A stretch of DNA of 64,000 nt from Benincasa hispida (taxonomy: Eukaryota; Streptophyta; Magnoliopsida; Cucurbitales; Cucurbitaceae), in NCBI RefSeq assembly GCF_009727055.1, contig NW_024064153.1:528090-592089 (forward strand), read 5' to 3'. A program made the position numbers and the translations under genes. Under the pieces are notes generated by a model, which was not told where the DNA came from, did not search any database, and saw only the letters and a program-made list of their open reading frames with translations. The first letter of the stretch is position 1, and the number at the start of each line of letters is the position of its first letter. Positions 46,261-54,860 of this stretch are shown here, in pieces.

Positions 46261-47264
46261 TGTAACGACCCGACCCTCTAGGACTTAAGTTAGGTCGTTA
46301 CTAAATACATGCATGCATGGAACTCAAAACGACACTCGGTTATGGCGAAATAAATGCTAATTAAATAAGGTAAGTTCAAAAGACTTTCATTAAATTCAAA
46401 TACTAAAACAATAGTAGGGTACCCATAAATCATAAAGGATAGTAAATAAGTCTGAAAAACGATTCTTAAAAGTAAGTTTTAAACATCAAAACTAAAAGTT
46501 AAGAGAAACATGAAAGAACTCTAAATCTCATGATGCGGAAGCGTAAAAACTAGTTCCAGTGGCTCGATCACGAATTCTGCTTGTCCATCGTCGGTGCATC
46601 TCTACCCTTACCTAAAACAACAATATGAGAAAGAATGAGTATAAAATACTCAGTAAATAACCCCACTGTTGAGGTCAGGCTAGGCATCTATGTCCTCTAG
46701 ATACCTACATTTGGTAAAACATATACATTGCTCTAGTCCTCATGGGACACATACATATGAAATAAGAAGAAGACTGAGTCCTATCCTACTGTAGTTAAGT
46801 ATGCCCACTACCTCGGGTGAATCCCGAAGAAGACACAAACTGGTGAATCCCGAAGGAGACACAAACTGGTAAATCCCGAAGGAAACACAAACTGGTGAAT
46901 TCCGAAGGAAACACAAAATCTAATGGGCATCTAACTAATCAGTAAGGACATTTGCACAGTCTCAACATCATAATCATCACTGTACGAATCTATGACATAC
47001 ATATAAACCTCAACATCATGGCTCTACAACATACACATATATCTCAACATCATGGTTCTACAACATACATGTATACCTCAACATCATCATATCAATACAA
47101 CCATGAAAGCACATACCATCTCATACTAGCATTGAAGTGTCTATGTGCATAAATAAATAATTCGGATCTCGTAACAGAATATACTTTAATCATGTTATAC
47201 TATCAATCTTTCATGTTGTCATTCTGCCATAACTTTCATTTAACATGCTAGCATACATCTAATG

Positions 47265-47302
47265 CTGTCTCTTATACACATCTAGATGTGTATAAGAGAC
47301 AG
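47265..47302. other. Nextera (Tn5 mosaic end) junction adaptor, first copy
   Basis: CTGTCTCTTATACACATCT (47265-47283) joined to its reverse complement AGATGTGTATAAGAGACAG (47284-47302). This is the circularisation junction of Nextera mate-pair libraries, not plant DNA. The frame through it begins MCIRDR, a familiar translation of this adaptor. Confidence 0.98.
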
Positions 47303-47465
47303 GGCTTGTACTAACCCTCTTTGGCAGCAAGCTATGGATGAGGAACTTCAGGCATTAGACAAGACTCACATTTGGGAGTATGTTGATCTACCGCCTGGCA
47401 AGAAACCTATTGGATGTAAATGGATCTATAAAATCAAGACCCGCTCTGATGGATATGTTAAGCAC
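47303..47465 (+). other. chimeric library fragment: Copia RT from another copy
   Basis: 163 bases between two adaptors. Reads ACTNPLWQQAMDEELQALDK and [20 protein letters not shown], homologous to the local RT at about 45737-45899 but with intact CAG and TGG codons where the local copy has stops. It comes from a better-preserved element elsewhere and was placed here by the assembly. Confidence 0.93.
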
Positions 47466-47503
47466 CTGTCTCTTATACACATCTAGATGTGTATAAGAGA
47501 CAG
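47466..47503. other. Nextera junction adaptor, second copy
   Basis: The same 38-base palindromic adaptor in full, ending the chimeric fragment. Confidence 0.98.
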
Positions 47504-47868
47504 GGTCTCGGCTGGAGGAAGAAGAAATTGAGGGGGGAGGGGTGCCAGCGGATGCGTGAGGAAGAAAGGGAAATGTGCGTTTTTTAAAATAATAATAATA
47601 ATAACTAAAAAGGGAAATAAGTATAATTATATTTAATTCCTTTCCTTATTCCACTTTATACTATTAAATTCCTTTCCGTTTCAAAAGAAAATTAATTCTT
47701 GCCATTAATTTTCAAATTGAATAATTTCACGCCAACAATTAAATTTCCGCACTTATACTTGAAGTCCAAAATTCTAAGAATGTCGTCCAACTAATAACAA
47801 TTACTGAAATTCCAAATAATAAAGTTACTGAAATTACATTATTACTAAAAAATGTGCGAGGGGTTACA

Positions 47869-48420
47869 TGTTGTCTTATGCAAACCTTCCAACACTACTG
47901 CATATATCATTAATAGAAGTCCAACTATAGCTTATTATAAAACCCTTCAAGAATTGTGGTATGGAAACACCTAAACTTAATCATTTGAGAACTTTTGGAT
48001 GTGTAGCCTATGCACATACTAGACCAAATAATTAGATCATAGGGCTAAAAAATGCATATTCCTAGGATATCCAAATGGTGTAAAAGATTACAGACTTTGG
48101 TCCCTTAGAAAAGAAGAGAGTAAGGTGTTTGTGTTCATTAGTAGGGATGTTATGTTTAATGAAAATGAAATGCCATGGAAAAATTCTCAAACAATAGAAA
48201 ACAAATCTGATGTTGAAACTAGCATTTTTTAGATTAATTTGCTTGGTTCTCAAGATGTTTTTGATAAAGAACAAGCTGAAACCCCTAACCCTACAACACA
48301 TTTAGACTCTTTTGATAATTAGCTTGATCATTCTACAAATGAAAAGGATATTTCCTTTAGAGGGTGAACAATCCGTTAACCCACCGAACAACAATTCTCA
48401 ACTATAGAATTATCAATTAA
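47869..48420 (+). pseudogene. Copia integrase C-terminal fragment
   Basis: Reads, with frameshifts, NTTAYIINRSPTIAYYKTLQ, ELWYGN, LRTFGCVAYAHTRP, CIFLGYPNGVKDYRLWSLRK and VFISRDVMFNENEMPW. This is the end of Copia integrase and start of the linker. It is unlike the Ale-like element to the left, so it is from another element. It ends in a purine run that served as the insertion site of the Mutator-like element. Confidence 0.85.
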
Positions 48421-48473
48421 CCAGATATAGAAAAAAAAAAAGGAAAAAGAAAAAAAAAATGTGGAATAAAAAA

Positions 48474-48598
48474 GGGAAAATTGTACAGATGACCCAATTT
48501 TTTAGTCCAAAATGTCAAATGACCCATTTTTAAAAAATAATATCAATTGACCCTCTGCTTACGTCATCACGAGATGAGATTACAAAAATGCCCTCTAA
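48474..48598 (+). repeat. MULE left terminal inverted repeat
   Basis: Starts GGGAAAATTGTACAGATGAC and includes CCAAAATGTCAAATGACCC and GAGATTACAAAAAT. Pairs along its full length, with scattered mismatches, with the reverse complement of 53548-53672. Confidence 0.93.
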
Positions 48599-48908
48599 TC
48601 TATACGAGTGCGCTCAAACTCAACGGTCGTCCCACTCCGCTCAAAATTAGGGAAAATTGTACGTGCAAGTGTCGTTCATCTCACTTTGCAAAACTATCAT
48701 CCATCTACTGCCATAATCGAAGTTTTCTACTGGGTTAGTGAATTTAATTTTTGTCTTCCATGTTGTGTTGCGTCTGTTTAGGTTGGTCTCATTTAATCGG
48801 TCGTCACGTTCATAACTGGTTTCGCGTCTGTCTTTTCTTTTGGGTTTCGATGTGTTCTGCATTGGTTGAGGACGAAGAAGATATAGTTACATGACAAGTT
48901 AGTGGACG

Positions 48909-49215
48909 AGTTTTGCGAGAGCGAGATGGGATAGAGCGATTCGAGCGAAAGCGAGATGGGCTAGAGCAAGACGACCGAAAGCGAGATGTGCTAGAGTGAG
49001 ATGAGCGAAAGCGAGATGGGCGAGAGCGAGATGAGCGAAAGCGAGATGGACAAGAGCGAGATGTGTGAGAGTGAGACTAGTGAGAGATAGTGAGAGCGAG
49101 ATTAGCGAGAGCAAGATTAGCGAGAGGTAGTGAGAGCGAGATCAACGAGAGATAGCGAGAGCAAGATTAGAGATAGATAGCAGAGCTAGCGAGATTATTA
49201 GTGAGATTAGTGAGA
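48909..49215 (+). repeat. MULE left subterminal array (GAGCGAGATG-type)
   Basis: Tandem units of roughly 30 bases built from GAGCGAAAGCGAGATGGG and GCGAGAGCGAGATGAGC. It encodes nothing; a minus-strand frame across it is a repeat-driven Leu/Ala/His string. Confidence 0.85.
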
Positions 49216-49270
49216 CTTTCACAGTATATTTTGTTAGTGATTTTTTAGTACGAACCTGTTAACTGATAAA

Positions 49271-50018
49271 TTGAATGTTCATACAGTGCAAGAGTTATTT
49301 AAGATGTCAAAATCTTTGAAAATTCATAAAGTTGATAGGTTTCCTGGGCAAGTAACTTGTCTGGCCAATGTTGCCAATGCCAACAAGATTGTAAAGCAGA
49401 AGCTTACCGGAAGGCAGTTAGAGATGTTCAAGAAAACAGTTTTTGGTCGCTTTTTAGACATTGAACTTGTATTCAACAGCCCTCTAATCCACCATATGTT
49501 ATTGAAGGAAGTGAAGAAGTCGGGAATGGACTCAATTAGTTTCTTTGTCAGAGGAAAGGTCGTCATATTTTTTAAGGACGACTTTTTGTTGATCACTGGT
49601 TTGTGGTGGTCTCTTACGCGAGTTGGACGGAGTGAGGAGTCCTCACAAGAACTTTAGGTACTTTGGTAGCCGGTTGACCTCAGATGCATTCCATTTGCAT
49701 TTGCTTGAAGAAGAATACAAAAAATTGGTATTTGAAAATGATGATGATGCTGTGAAAATTACCCTAGTATATTACACAGAGTTTGCAATGATGGGTAAAA
49801 ACAAGCAAAAGAATGTAGTAGATCATACTCTATTTGACAATGTTGAGGATATAAACTACTACAACAATCTTGATTGGGGTACAATTATTTGGCAGAGGAC
49901 ACTCGACGCCCTGAAGACCGCACTTAACGACAAGGTTGGTTTATATAAGGAGAGGGTGAGGGGAAATAAAAATTATGGTGTGAAGTACTCGCTTCGTGGA
50001 TTTCCCCAAGCATTCTAG
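49271..50018 (+). pseudogene. MULE-borne DUF1985 domain, N-terminal exon (frameshifted)
   Basis: Open stretches 49271-49657 and 49623-50018 are one domain split by a frameshift near 49610. Motifs: LTGRQLEMFKKTVFGRFLDI, VFNSPLIHHMLLKEV, FFKDDFLLITGL, then FGSRLTSDAFHLHLLEEEYK, YYNNLDWGTIIWQRTLDALK and KYSLRGFPQAF. This is the order of the DUF1985 domain found ahead of Ulp1 cores in plant transposon genes. The TAG at 50016-50018 sits where family members have Gln at the exon end, next to GTAGAT. The family's role is unknown; in MULEs it travels with the protease. Confidence 0.82.
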
Positions 50019-50093
50019 GTAGATGTTCCTTAACTTAACTTTATCTTTGGTTTAACATTAACATAGTTATAAATTTGAGTTGTTTGGATTTAG

Positions 50094-50237
50094 GTGTGGA
50101 CGTACGAGATCATTTCGTCAATAGCAGGGAACGTTGCCACTCGAAAGAGCAAGGTAGCTATTCCTCGTATATTACGGTGGTCATGCTCCCACTCGGTGTC
50201 ATTCAAAACACTCGAGAGAGACATTTTTTAGTCTCAA
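50094..50237 (+). pseudogene. MULE-borne gene, second exon
   Basis: After a TTTAG acceptor, reads VWTYEIISSIAGNVATRKSK and AIPRILRWSCSHSVSFKTLE, continuing the DUF1985 region. A TAG at 50229-50231 interrupts it four codons before a GTAAGT donor at 50238. Confidence 0.7.
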
Positions 50238-50330
50238 AATGTAAGTGTAATCTATGTAGCCACAGTATGTTTATTCGGTAGTTAAATGTACACTAACCAT
50301 CCTACTAGGTTCCTTAATGCAGACAAAAGT

Positions 50331-51117
50331 CAAAGAGGGTCTTGTCATGTCTGATGCTGAGAAGAAGTTTCAGGACGCCCCAATTGATAGACGAGCCGTA
50401 AGATAAGCACACTCCGACACCGAGAGTTCAGGGAGCTCTAGTAGTTTAAATAGTGACAGTAGTTCAGATAATAATAGTTCAGAAGGTGGGGAAGGTGACA
50501 GCAGAGTAATTCAGAAGGTGGAGTGAGGGATGATGAATCTAATGGGGACCAAAACATCCACCAGCCTACTTACCCCCCTAGTGAGGATATGTTTCATGAT
50601 GTGCTGGTGGGTGGTGACGTACGTTCTGAGCCTAAGGAGGAGTGTTTTGTCCTAGAGGTTTCAGGCCATGGGGAGGGAGGCAATGTTGATCCTGGTGTAT
50701 ATGCGTACCTACGGAGTATTAACAGCTCAATATCGAGCTTAGATACCCGTGTATCAAACCTAGAGATGGACACGAGAGACATGAAAGCACAATTGTCAAC
50801 TATTTTGTCTCTATTACAGTCTATGAAAGGTTCCACGATGTTTGAGGCAACAGGGTCTCCCACTCCACAGATAGGCCATGATGTCACTATGTCCCCCATC
50901 CCGACTGTACGTAGGTCACCTACCCCACTTGTATGTAAGTCACCTAGCCCACCTGTACGTAGGTCACCTATCCCACCTCCACCTAAGTCACCTACCCCAC
51001 CTCCACCTAAGTCACCGACCCCACCTCCACCTAAGTCACTGATCCCACATCCACCTTCATCTGTACAGCTTGATATCATGACCTCCTCTAACACCCTACA
51101 TCTCGATTCACAGGTAT
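50331..51117 (+). pseudogene. MULE-borne gene, Ser/Pro-rich linker exon
   Basis: Starts after AATGCAG with TKVKEGLVMSDAEKKFQDAP, then a stop, a Ser-rich stretch and a frameshift near 50510. The open part 50523-51119 contains a short heptad-like segment (SINSSISSLDTRVSNLEMDT) and then about eight SPTPPPPK-type repeats. The exon ends at CAG/GTATGA (51117/51118). Such Pro-rich linkers join DUF1985 and Ulp1 parts in this family. Confidence 0.7.
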
Positions 51118-51194
51118 GATCATTATGTGATTCGAAAATTTCTTTCTTCATATTTGTTATTCAACATGTTTAGCATTTTGTTATATTTTTGTAG

Positions 51195-51720
51195 GTTATG
51201 GTCGAGAGTAGAAAAACAACACATAAGAGGAAAGTCATTGATAAGTACACACCTCCCGTTGAACCAAAAAAGAAAATAGCAAAAGATAAGGAATTTAAGG
51301 TTCAACTTCCTTTGGATCGTCCAAATATTAAGTACCCTCACCCTGGGGTACCTACGATACAGTTTAAAGCGACGATCTAATACTCTTTGGAGCATGAGGT
51401 TTCAACGGCTATATTGAAGGAAATGGTGAACTGGATTGCCAATAAGAATACGGACAACGAGGTTCGAGAAAATGCAGTTTGACCATTATCCAAAACCTTT
51501 TTCTAGGAGTTGACTGGACCAAGTTCATGGGTTGAGTGTGACATAAGTTTACGATCCTTGTCCTTTTTACAAAGTACATACAGTTATAAACTCTCTCCTA
51601 ACGTATATCTTGTTCTGGATGCAAACCCTAAATATCCTTTTTGAGTTCATGAAAGATAAATTCTATAGGCGACCAGACATGTGTATGGATCGCTTCACCA
51701 TCCTACCAATTGGAATAACG
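51195..51720 (+). pseudogene. MULE-borne gene, middle exon (broken)
   Basis: After TTTGTAG: VMVESRKTTHKRKVIDKYTP, a basic segment (KKKIAKDKEFKVQ) that could be a nuclear signal, then HEVSTAILKEMVNWIANKNT. Stops occur at 51378, 51479 and 51509, and frame changes continue to KFYRRPDMCMDRFTILPIGI, which ends before GTAACC near 51721. Confidence 0.6.
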
Positions 51721-51816
51721 GTAACCATTTACTGCACTTTTGAATAGGAATACATTGGTTGACTATTATATGTTTTAATGTTCTTTTCGCTGTGTAGAGT
51801 CATCTAAATTCTCGAG

Positions 51817-52314
51817 ATGGGGTCTACAAACATATTAAGAATTAAGTCGACCTTGGATGCTGCCATAGCATGGACGGATGAGACGTTACCAGATTATGTC
51901 ATGGGTAAATTTGATGTCAAGTGGTCAGATGTGGACTTCGTATACACGGCAAAAAACATTGATCAGCATTGGATGTTGATAACATTCGATCTAAATAGAG
52001 GGCGATTGTTCGTATTTGATTCACTACTGTCCATGACATCGAAGAAGAAAAAGCTAGAGTCTTTCCTTGAACCATTGACTTACACCCTACCATCGCTTCT
52101 TCACTACTGTGACTTGAAATGTTCGAAGCCGGACATCGAAATGTCTCATTGGAAGATATCCCGACCTACCTCTACGAATACACAGCACGGGTCGTTAGAT
52201 TGTGGAATATTTGTTGTAAAATTCTTAGAACATTTAGTGACTGGTAGTGCCCCATTTGTAATAACTCAGGATAAGATGACTGACTATAGGATGCAATTGG
52301 CATGTCAATTGTAG
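51817..52314 (+). CDS. Ulp1-type (C48) cysteine protease catalytic domain, MULE cargo
   Basis: 165-codon open frame with the catalytic core of Ulp1/SENP-type SUMO-protease relatives. From the ATG at 51817: His51 in QHWMLITFDL, Asp68 in LFVFDSL, Gln123 and Cys129 in TQHGSLDCGIFVVKFLEH, with the Q-x5-C spacing of the family. All four are present, unlike the broken exons upstream. Whether it cleaves SUMO or another tag is not shown. The true start is probably at an upstream splice acceptor (TGTGTAG near 51797); the ATG is only the first in frame. Standing alone it would lack the DUF1985 region. It may be a recently broken gene or a core still under constraint. Confidence 0.85.
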   Translation: MGSTNILRIKSTLDAAIAWTDETLPDYVMGKFDVKWSDVDFVYTAKNIDQHWMLITFDLNRGRLFVFDSLLSMTSKKKKLESFLEPLTYTLPSLLHYCDLKCSKPDIEMSHWKISRPTSTNTQHGSLDCGIFVVKFLEHLVTGSAPFVITQDKMTDYRMQLACQL

Positions 52315-52449
52315 ACGAACACTCCATATTATTGACGTACATGTATATTATGTATATTATTGATGTAATTTTACTAATATGTTATTAAAATTGTTAGTTT
52401 AGAATTATCATAAATATAGAAGATTCATTCATGAATAGCCAACAAGTTA

Positions 52450-53010
52450 AATTAAACTTATAAAAAGGAGAGCGAGATAAGCGAGACATCTGAACGGATT
52501 CATGAATAGACAAATTAGATGATCGTTTATAGTCTCTACACGTTCACTTACTAACTACTATACGATCGCTTACCAGATTCTATACGATGAGCGGCACACT
52601 ACACGATCGTTTATCAAATGATAAATGATCGCTTATAATTTATTACACGATCACTTACAGATTACAACATGATTGCTTACAGATTACAATACGATCGCTT
52701 ACCAACTACTACACAGTCACAAGGCTCTGCTACATGATCGCTTAGAAGAAGAAAACGATAATCATTAATTACACTTATAAAAGGGAGAGCGAGATACACG
52801 AGATGGGCTTACAAAATACTCCGCGATCGCTTACCCTTACATGATCGCTTATAATTTATTACACGATCGCTTACAGATTACAACACGATCGCTTACCAAC
52901 TACTACACGATCACAGGGCTCCGCTACACGATCGTTTAGAAGAAGTAAACGATAATCATTAATTACACTTATAAAAGGGAGAAAGAGATACGTGAGATGA
53001 GCTTTTTTAT
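52450..53010. repeat. MULE right internal repeat: ACGATCGCTTA array with a 216-base duplication
   Basis: Many copies of TACACGATCGCTTACAG-type motif. A block starting TGATCGCTTATAATTTATTACACGATC at 52626 recurs at 52842 and both copies end CATTAATTACACTTATAAAAGGGAGA; a partial third copy lies near 52450. The second copy lacks one motif unit. Confidence 0.85.
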
Positions 53011-53024
53011 CCAAGTAAACGATA

Positions 53025-53195
53025 CTCGTGTCTCTCGCTCTCGCGCCTCTTGCTCTTGTGTCTCTCGCTCTCGTGCCTCTCTCTGTCACTCAAGCTTACT
53101 CTTTTGCTACTGTCGCTCAATCTCACTCTCTCACTGTCGCTCAATGTCGCTCTCTCCACCTTTCTCTTTGTCGCTCTTTCTCACACCCTTTTCAT
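53025..53195 (-). repeat. MULE right subterminal array, inverted partner of the left
   Basis: CGTGTCTCTCGCTCTCGCGCC and CTGTCGCTCAATCTCACTCTC are reverse complements of GAGAGCGAGAG-type words in the left array. Open frames on all strands here are repeat-driven. Confidence 0.75.
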
Positions 53196-53547
53196 TATGC
53201 TATTTTACAATGTCTATACATACCTGTTTTGAGACCACGTTTCTACAAACACCAATGAGACCAAGTTCAAGAAAAGTATGTCCTGTTCTGAAAAACCCGT
53301 TTTGAAAACTCCGTTTGGTTCCGAAAAACTCCGCTCTAAAAAACCTCGTACAATAAATCTTCGTTCAACAAAATGACAGTTCAAATGAAATTTAGATTTT
53401 AAAGAATACACCATTTTGCTATGTGTTAATGATTTTAAGTTGTAGACAGATTTCGTGAAAATTGTCAAATTAATCGTACAGTGACAAACAATCACATCAC
53501 GATGGAAGATGAACAGACAACGAGAATGAGATTAGCAAAGAGGGTTA

Positions 53548-53672
53548 TTAGGGGCAATTTTTGTAATCTCATCCCGTGATGACATAAGCAGATGGTCAAT
53601 TGACATTGTTTTTTAAAAATGGGTCATTTGACATTTTGGATCCAAAAGTTGGGTTGTCCGTACAATTTTCCC
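53548..53672 (-). repeat. MULE right terminal inverted repeat
   Basis: On the minus strand starts GGGAAAATTGTACGGACAAC and carries the same CCAAAATGTCAAATGACCC block as the left end. Confidence 0.93.
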
Positions 53673-53689
53673 AATAAAAAAAAAGAAGA

Positions 53690-54180
53690 AAAAGAAGAAA
53701 AGAAAATAAAAAAGAAAAAAGAAAAAAAAAATTTAAAAGGTAGGAAAGTAGGAAATTAATTATTAAAAAAAGCCCTAATTTCTATCTTTCTTTTCTCTCA
53801 AGTTGTCGTCCCCTCTTTCTCTCTCAACTCTCTCTCTAGCAGCCCATTACTCTTCCTCTTCAATGTCGGCGATGAATCCATGTCACAGCATCTGCGGCAG
53901 ACGGCGTCGATCGTGGCACTCGGCACCTACGCTCACCGGTGGCGTACTTCGACCAGCGAGCTGACAAAGCAAAGCTCACCAGCGGCAAACTTCGACCAGC
54001 AAACCTCGTGAGGATAGCCATTCACCATCAACCTTGCCGTAGCTTCATTGATCGACGTCTCCGATCTCAAACAGACGCTTTCTGGCGGTTTTGGCAGCAT
54101 TTATCAGTGGTTTCGCAGCATATTCCGACGACAGTAAAAAAGGCTTGTGGAAAATTACCTTGGCGTAATTGAAGAGAAAA
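53690..54180. other. purine run and GC-richer island right of the MULE
   Basis: A long A/G run (53682-53740) is the other side of the MULE target. It is followed by CCCTAATTTCTATC, CT-rich DNA, and a GC-richer segment with GTGGCGTACTTCGACCAGCG-type words repeated (ACTTCGACCAGC twice). This resembles a transcribed leader or LTR R-U5, but no protein is recognised. Confidence 0.35.
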
Positions 54181-54399
54181 ATATTGGGTTGAACCAATTA
54201 ATAAAAAGAATATAAATCCTAATTGATTTAGATCTTCAAGCAAAATCTTTTCAAATTAGGAAATTGATTTAGATTCAAATTTGATTATCTTTGCTTAAGT
54301 TCAAAACAATTGAAAAGATGTGAATTTGTATGGATTACCTTGAGATCAAATATCAAGGCTATTCAAATGTGTCTAAACTTTTTTTAAAATTTGGTCTTT

Positions 54400-54860
54400 T
54401 TTTTTAAATTTGACCATATTTCAAGTTGTATCCCAGATTCAAATATGTACTAACCAAATCAAATTGTGGTTTAGCCTTCAAGTTTATCTTCAATTAAAAT
54501 TTGATCATATTTCAAAATTTATTCCAAATTTAAATCATCCAAATTTATCCGTAATTAAATTAAATTGTGGATAAAATCTTGAATTCATCTCAAATTAAAA
54601 TTTATTCATATTCGAAATTTTATCTTAAATTCAAACTATCCAACTTTGAGCTTTTATCTTCAAGTCAAAATATATTGTGGATACAAATCTTAAATTTATC
54701 TCAAATTAAAATTTGAGTATAATTCAAATTTTATCCCAAATTTAAAGTAAAGTTTAGGCTTTATCCTTAAGTTAAATTAGATAAAACCTCAAACGTGTCT
54801 CAAATTAAAATTTGGCCGTATTTCAAATTTATCCCAAATTTTAATCAAACTTATATACTA
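54400..54860. repeat. degenerate tandem repeat, about 100-base unit, five copies
   Basis: AAATTTGACCATATTTCAAG-type words recur at about 54406, 54497, 54598, 54709 and 54808, each followed by TTATCCCAAATTTAAA-like sequence and preceded by CTCAAATTAA. Spacing 91-111 bases. Confidence 0.65.

Larger units (their letters stand above)
46261..47868 (-). mobile_element. gypsy-type (Tekay-like) LTR, minus strand, with adaptor chimera inside
   Basis: TGTAACGACCCGACCC at the left and GGGGTTACA at the right are inverted LTR ends (TGTAAC/GTTACA). Shares layout with the LTR at 60872: an early ATGCATGCAT block, TCCATCGTCGGTGCATCTC, and GAGTATAAAATACTCAGTAA. Short tandem repeats occupy 46815-46915 (GTGAATCCCGAAGGAGACAC-type, about 25-base unit, 4 copies) and 46960-47100 (CTCAACATCATGG-type). 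Positions 47265-47503 are adaptor-bounded foreign sequence. No clear target duplication was found. Confidence 0.7.
48474..53672 (+). mobile_element. Mutator-like element (MULE) carrying a Ulp1-type gene
   Basis: 5199 bases bounded by inverted repeats of about 125 bases and a perfect 9-bp target duplication AATAAAAAA (48465-48473 and 53673-53681), the size typical of Mutator-like elements. No transposase (mudrA) was found in any frame, so it is non-autonomous. Cargo on the plus strand: DUF1985 domain, Pro-rich linker, Ulp1 (C48) protease. Repeats rich in GAGCGAGA lie just inside both ends in inverted orientation. MULEs with Ulp1-like genes are known (KAONASHI in Arabidopsis, and reported in melon). 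Terminal sequence GGGAAAATTGTAC. Confidence 0.93.

Noticed and set aside
46815..46920. CRISPR-like array of 25-base repeats
   Set aside because: Units are contiguous and degenerate with no unique spacers, and lie in a plant LTR.
47286..47486. Open frame with MCIRDR start containing an intact RT stretch
   Set aside because: It begins inside a Nextera adaptor and lies between two adaptors, so it is a library chimera.
47265..47503. Palindromic 38-bp repeats that could be a new miniature element or CRISPR-like repeat pair
   Set aside because: The sequence is exactly the Tn5 mosaic-end junction used in mate-pair libraries.
48899..49114. Leu/Ala/His-rich minus-strand frame resembling a membrane peptide
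   Set aside because: It is the translation of a 30-base tandem repeat.
50594..51151. Gly-rich minus-strand frame of 185 codons
   Set aside because: It is the antisense of the Pro-rich repeats of the MULE gene.
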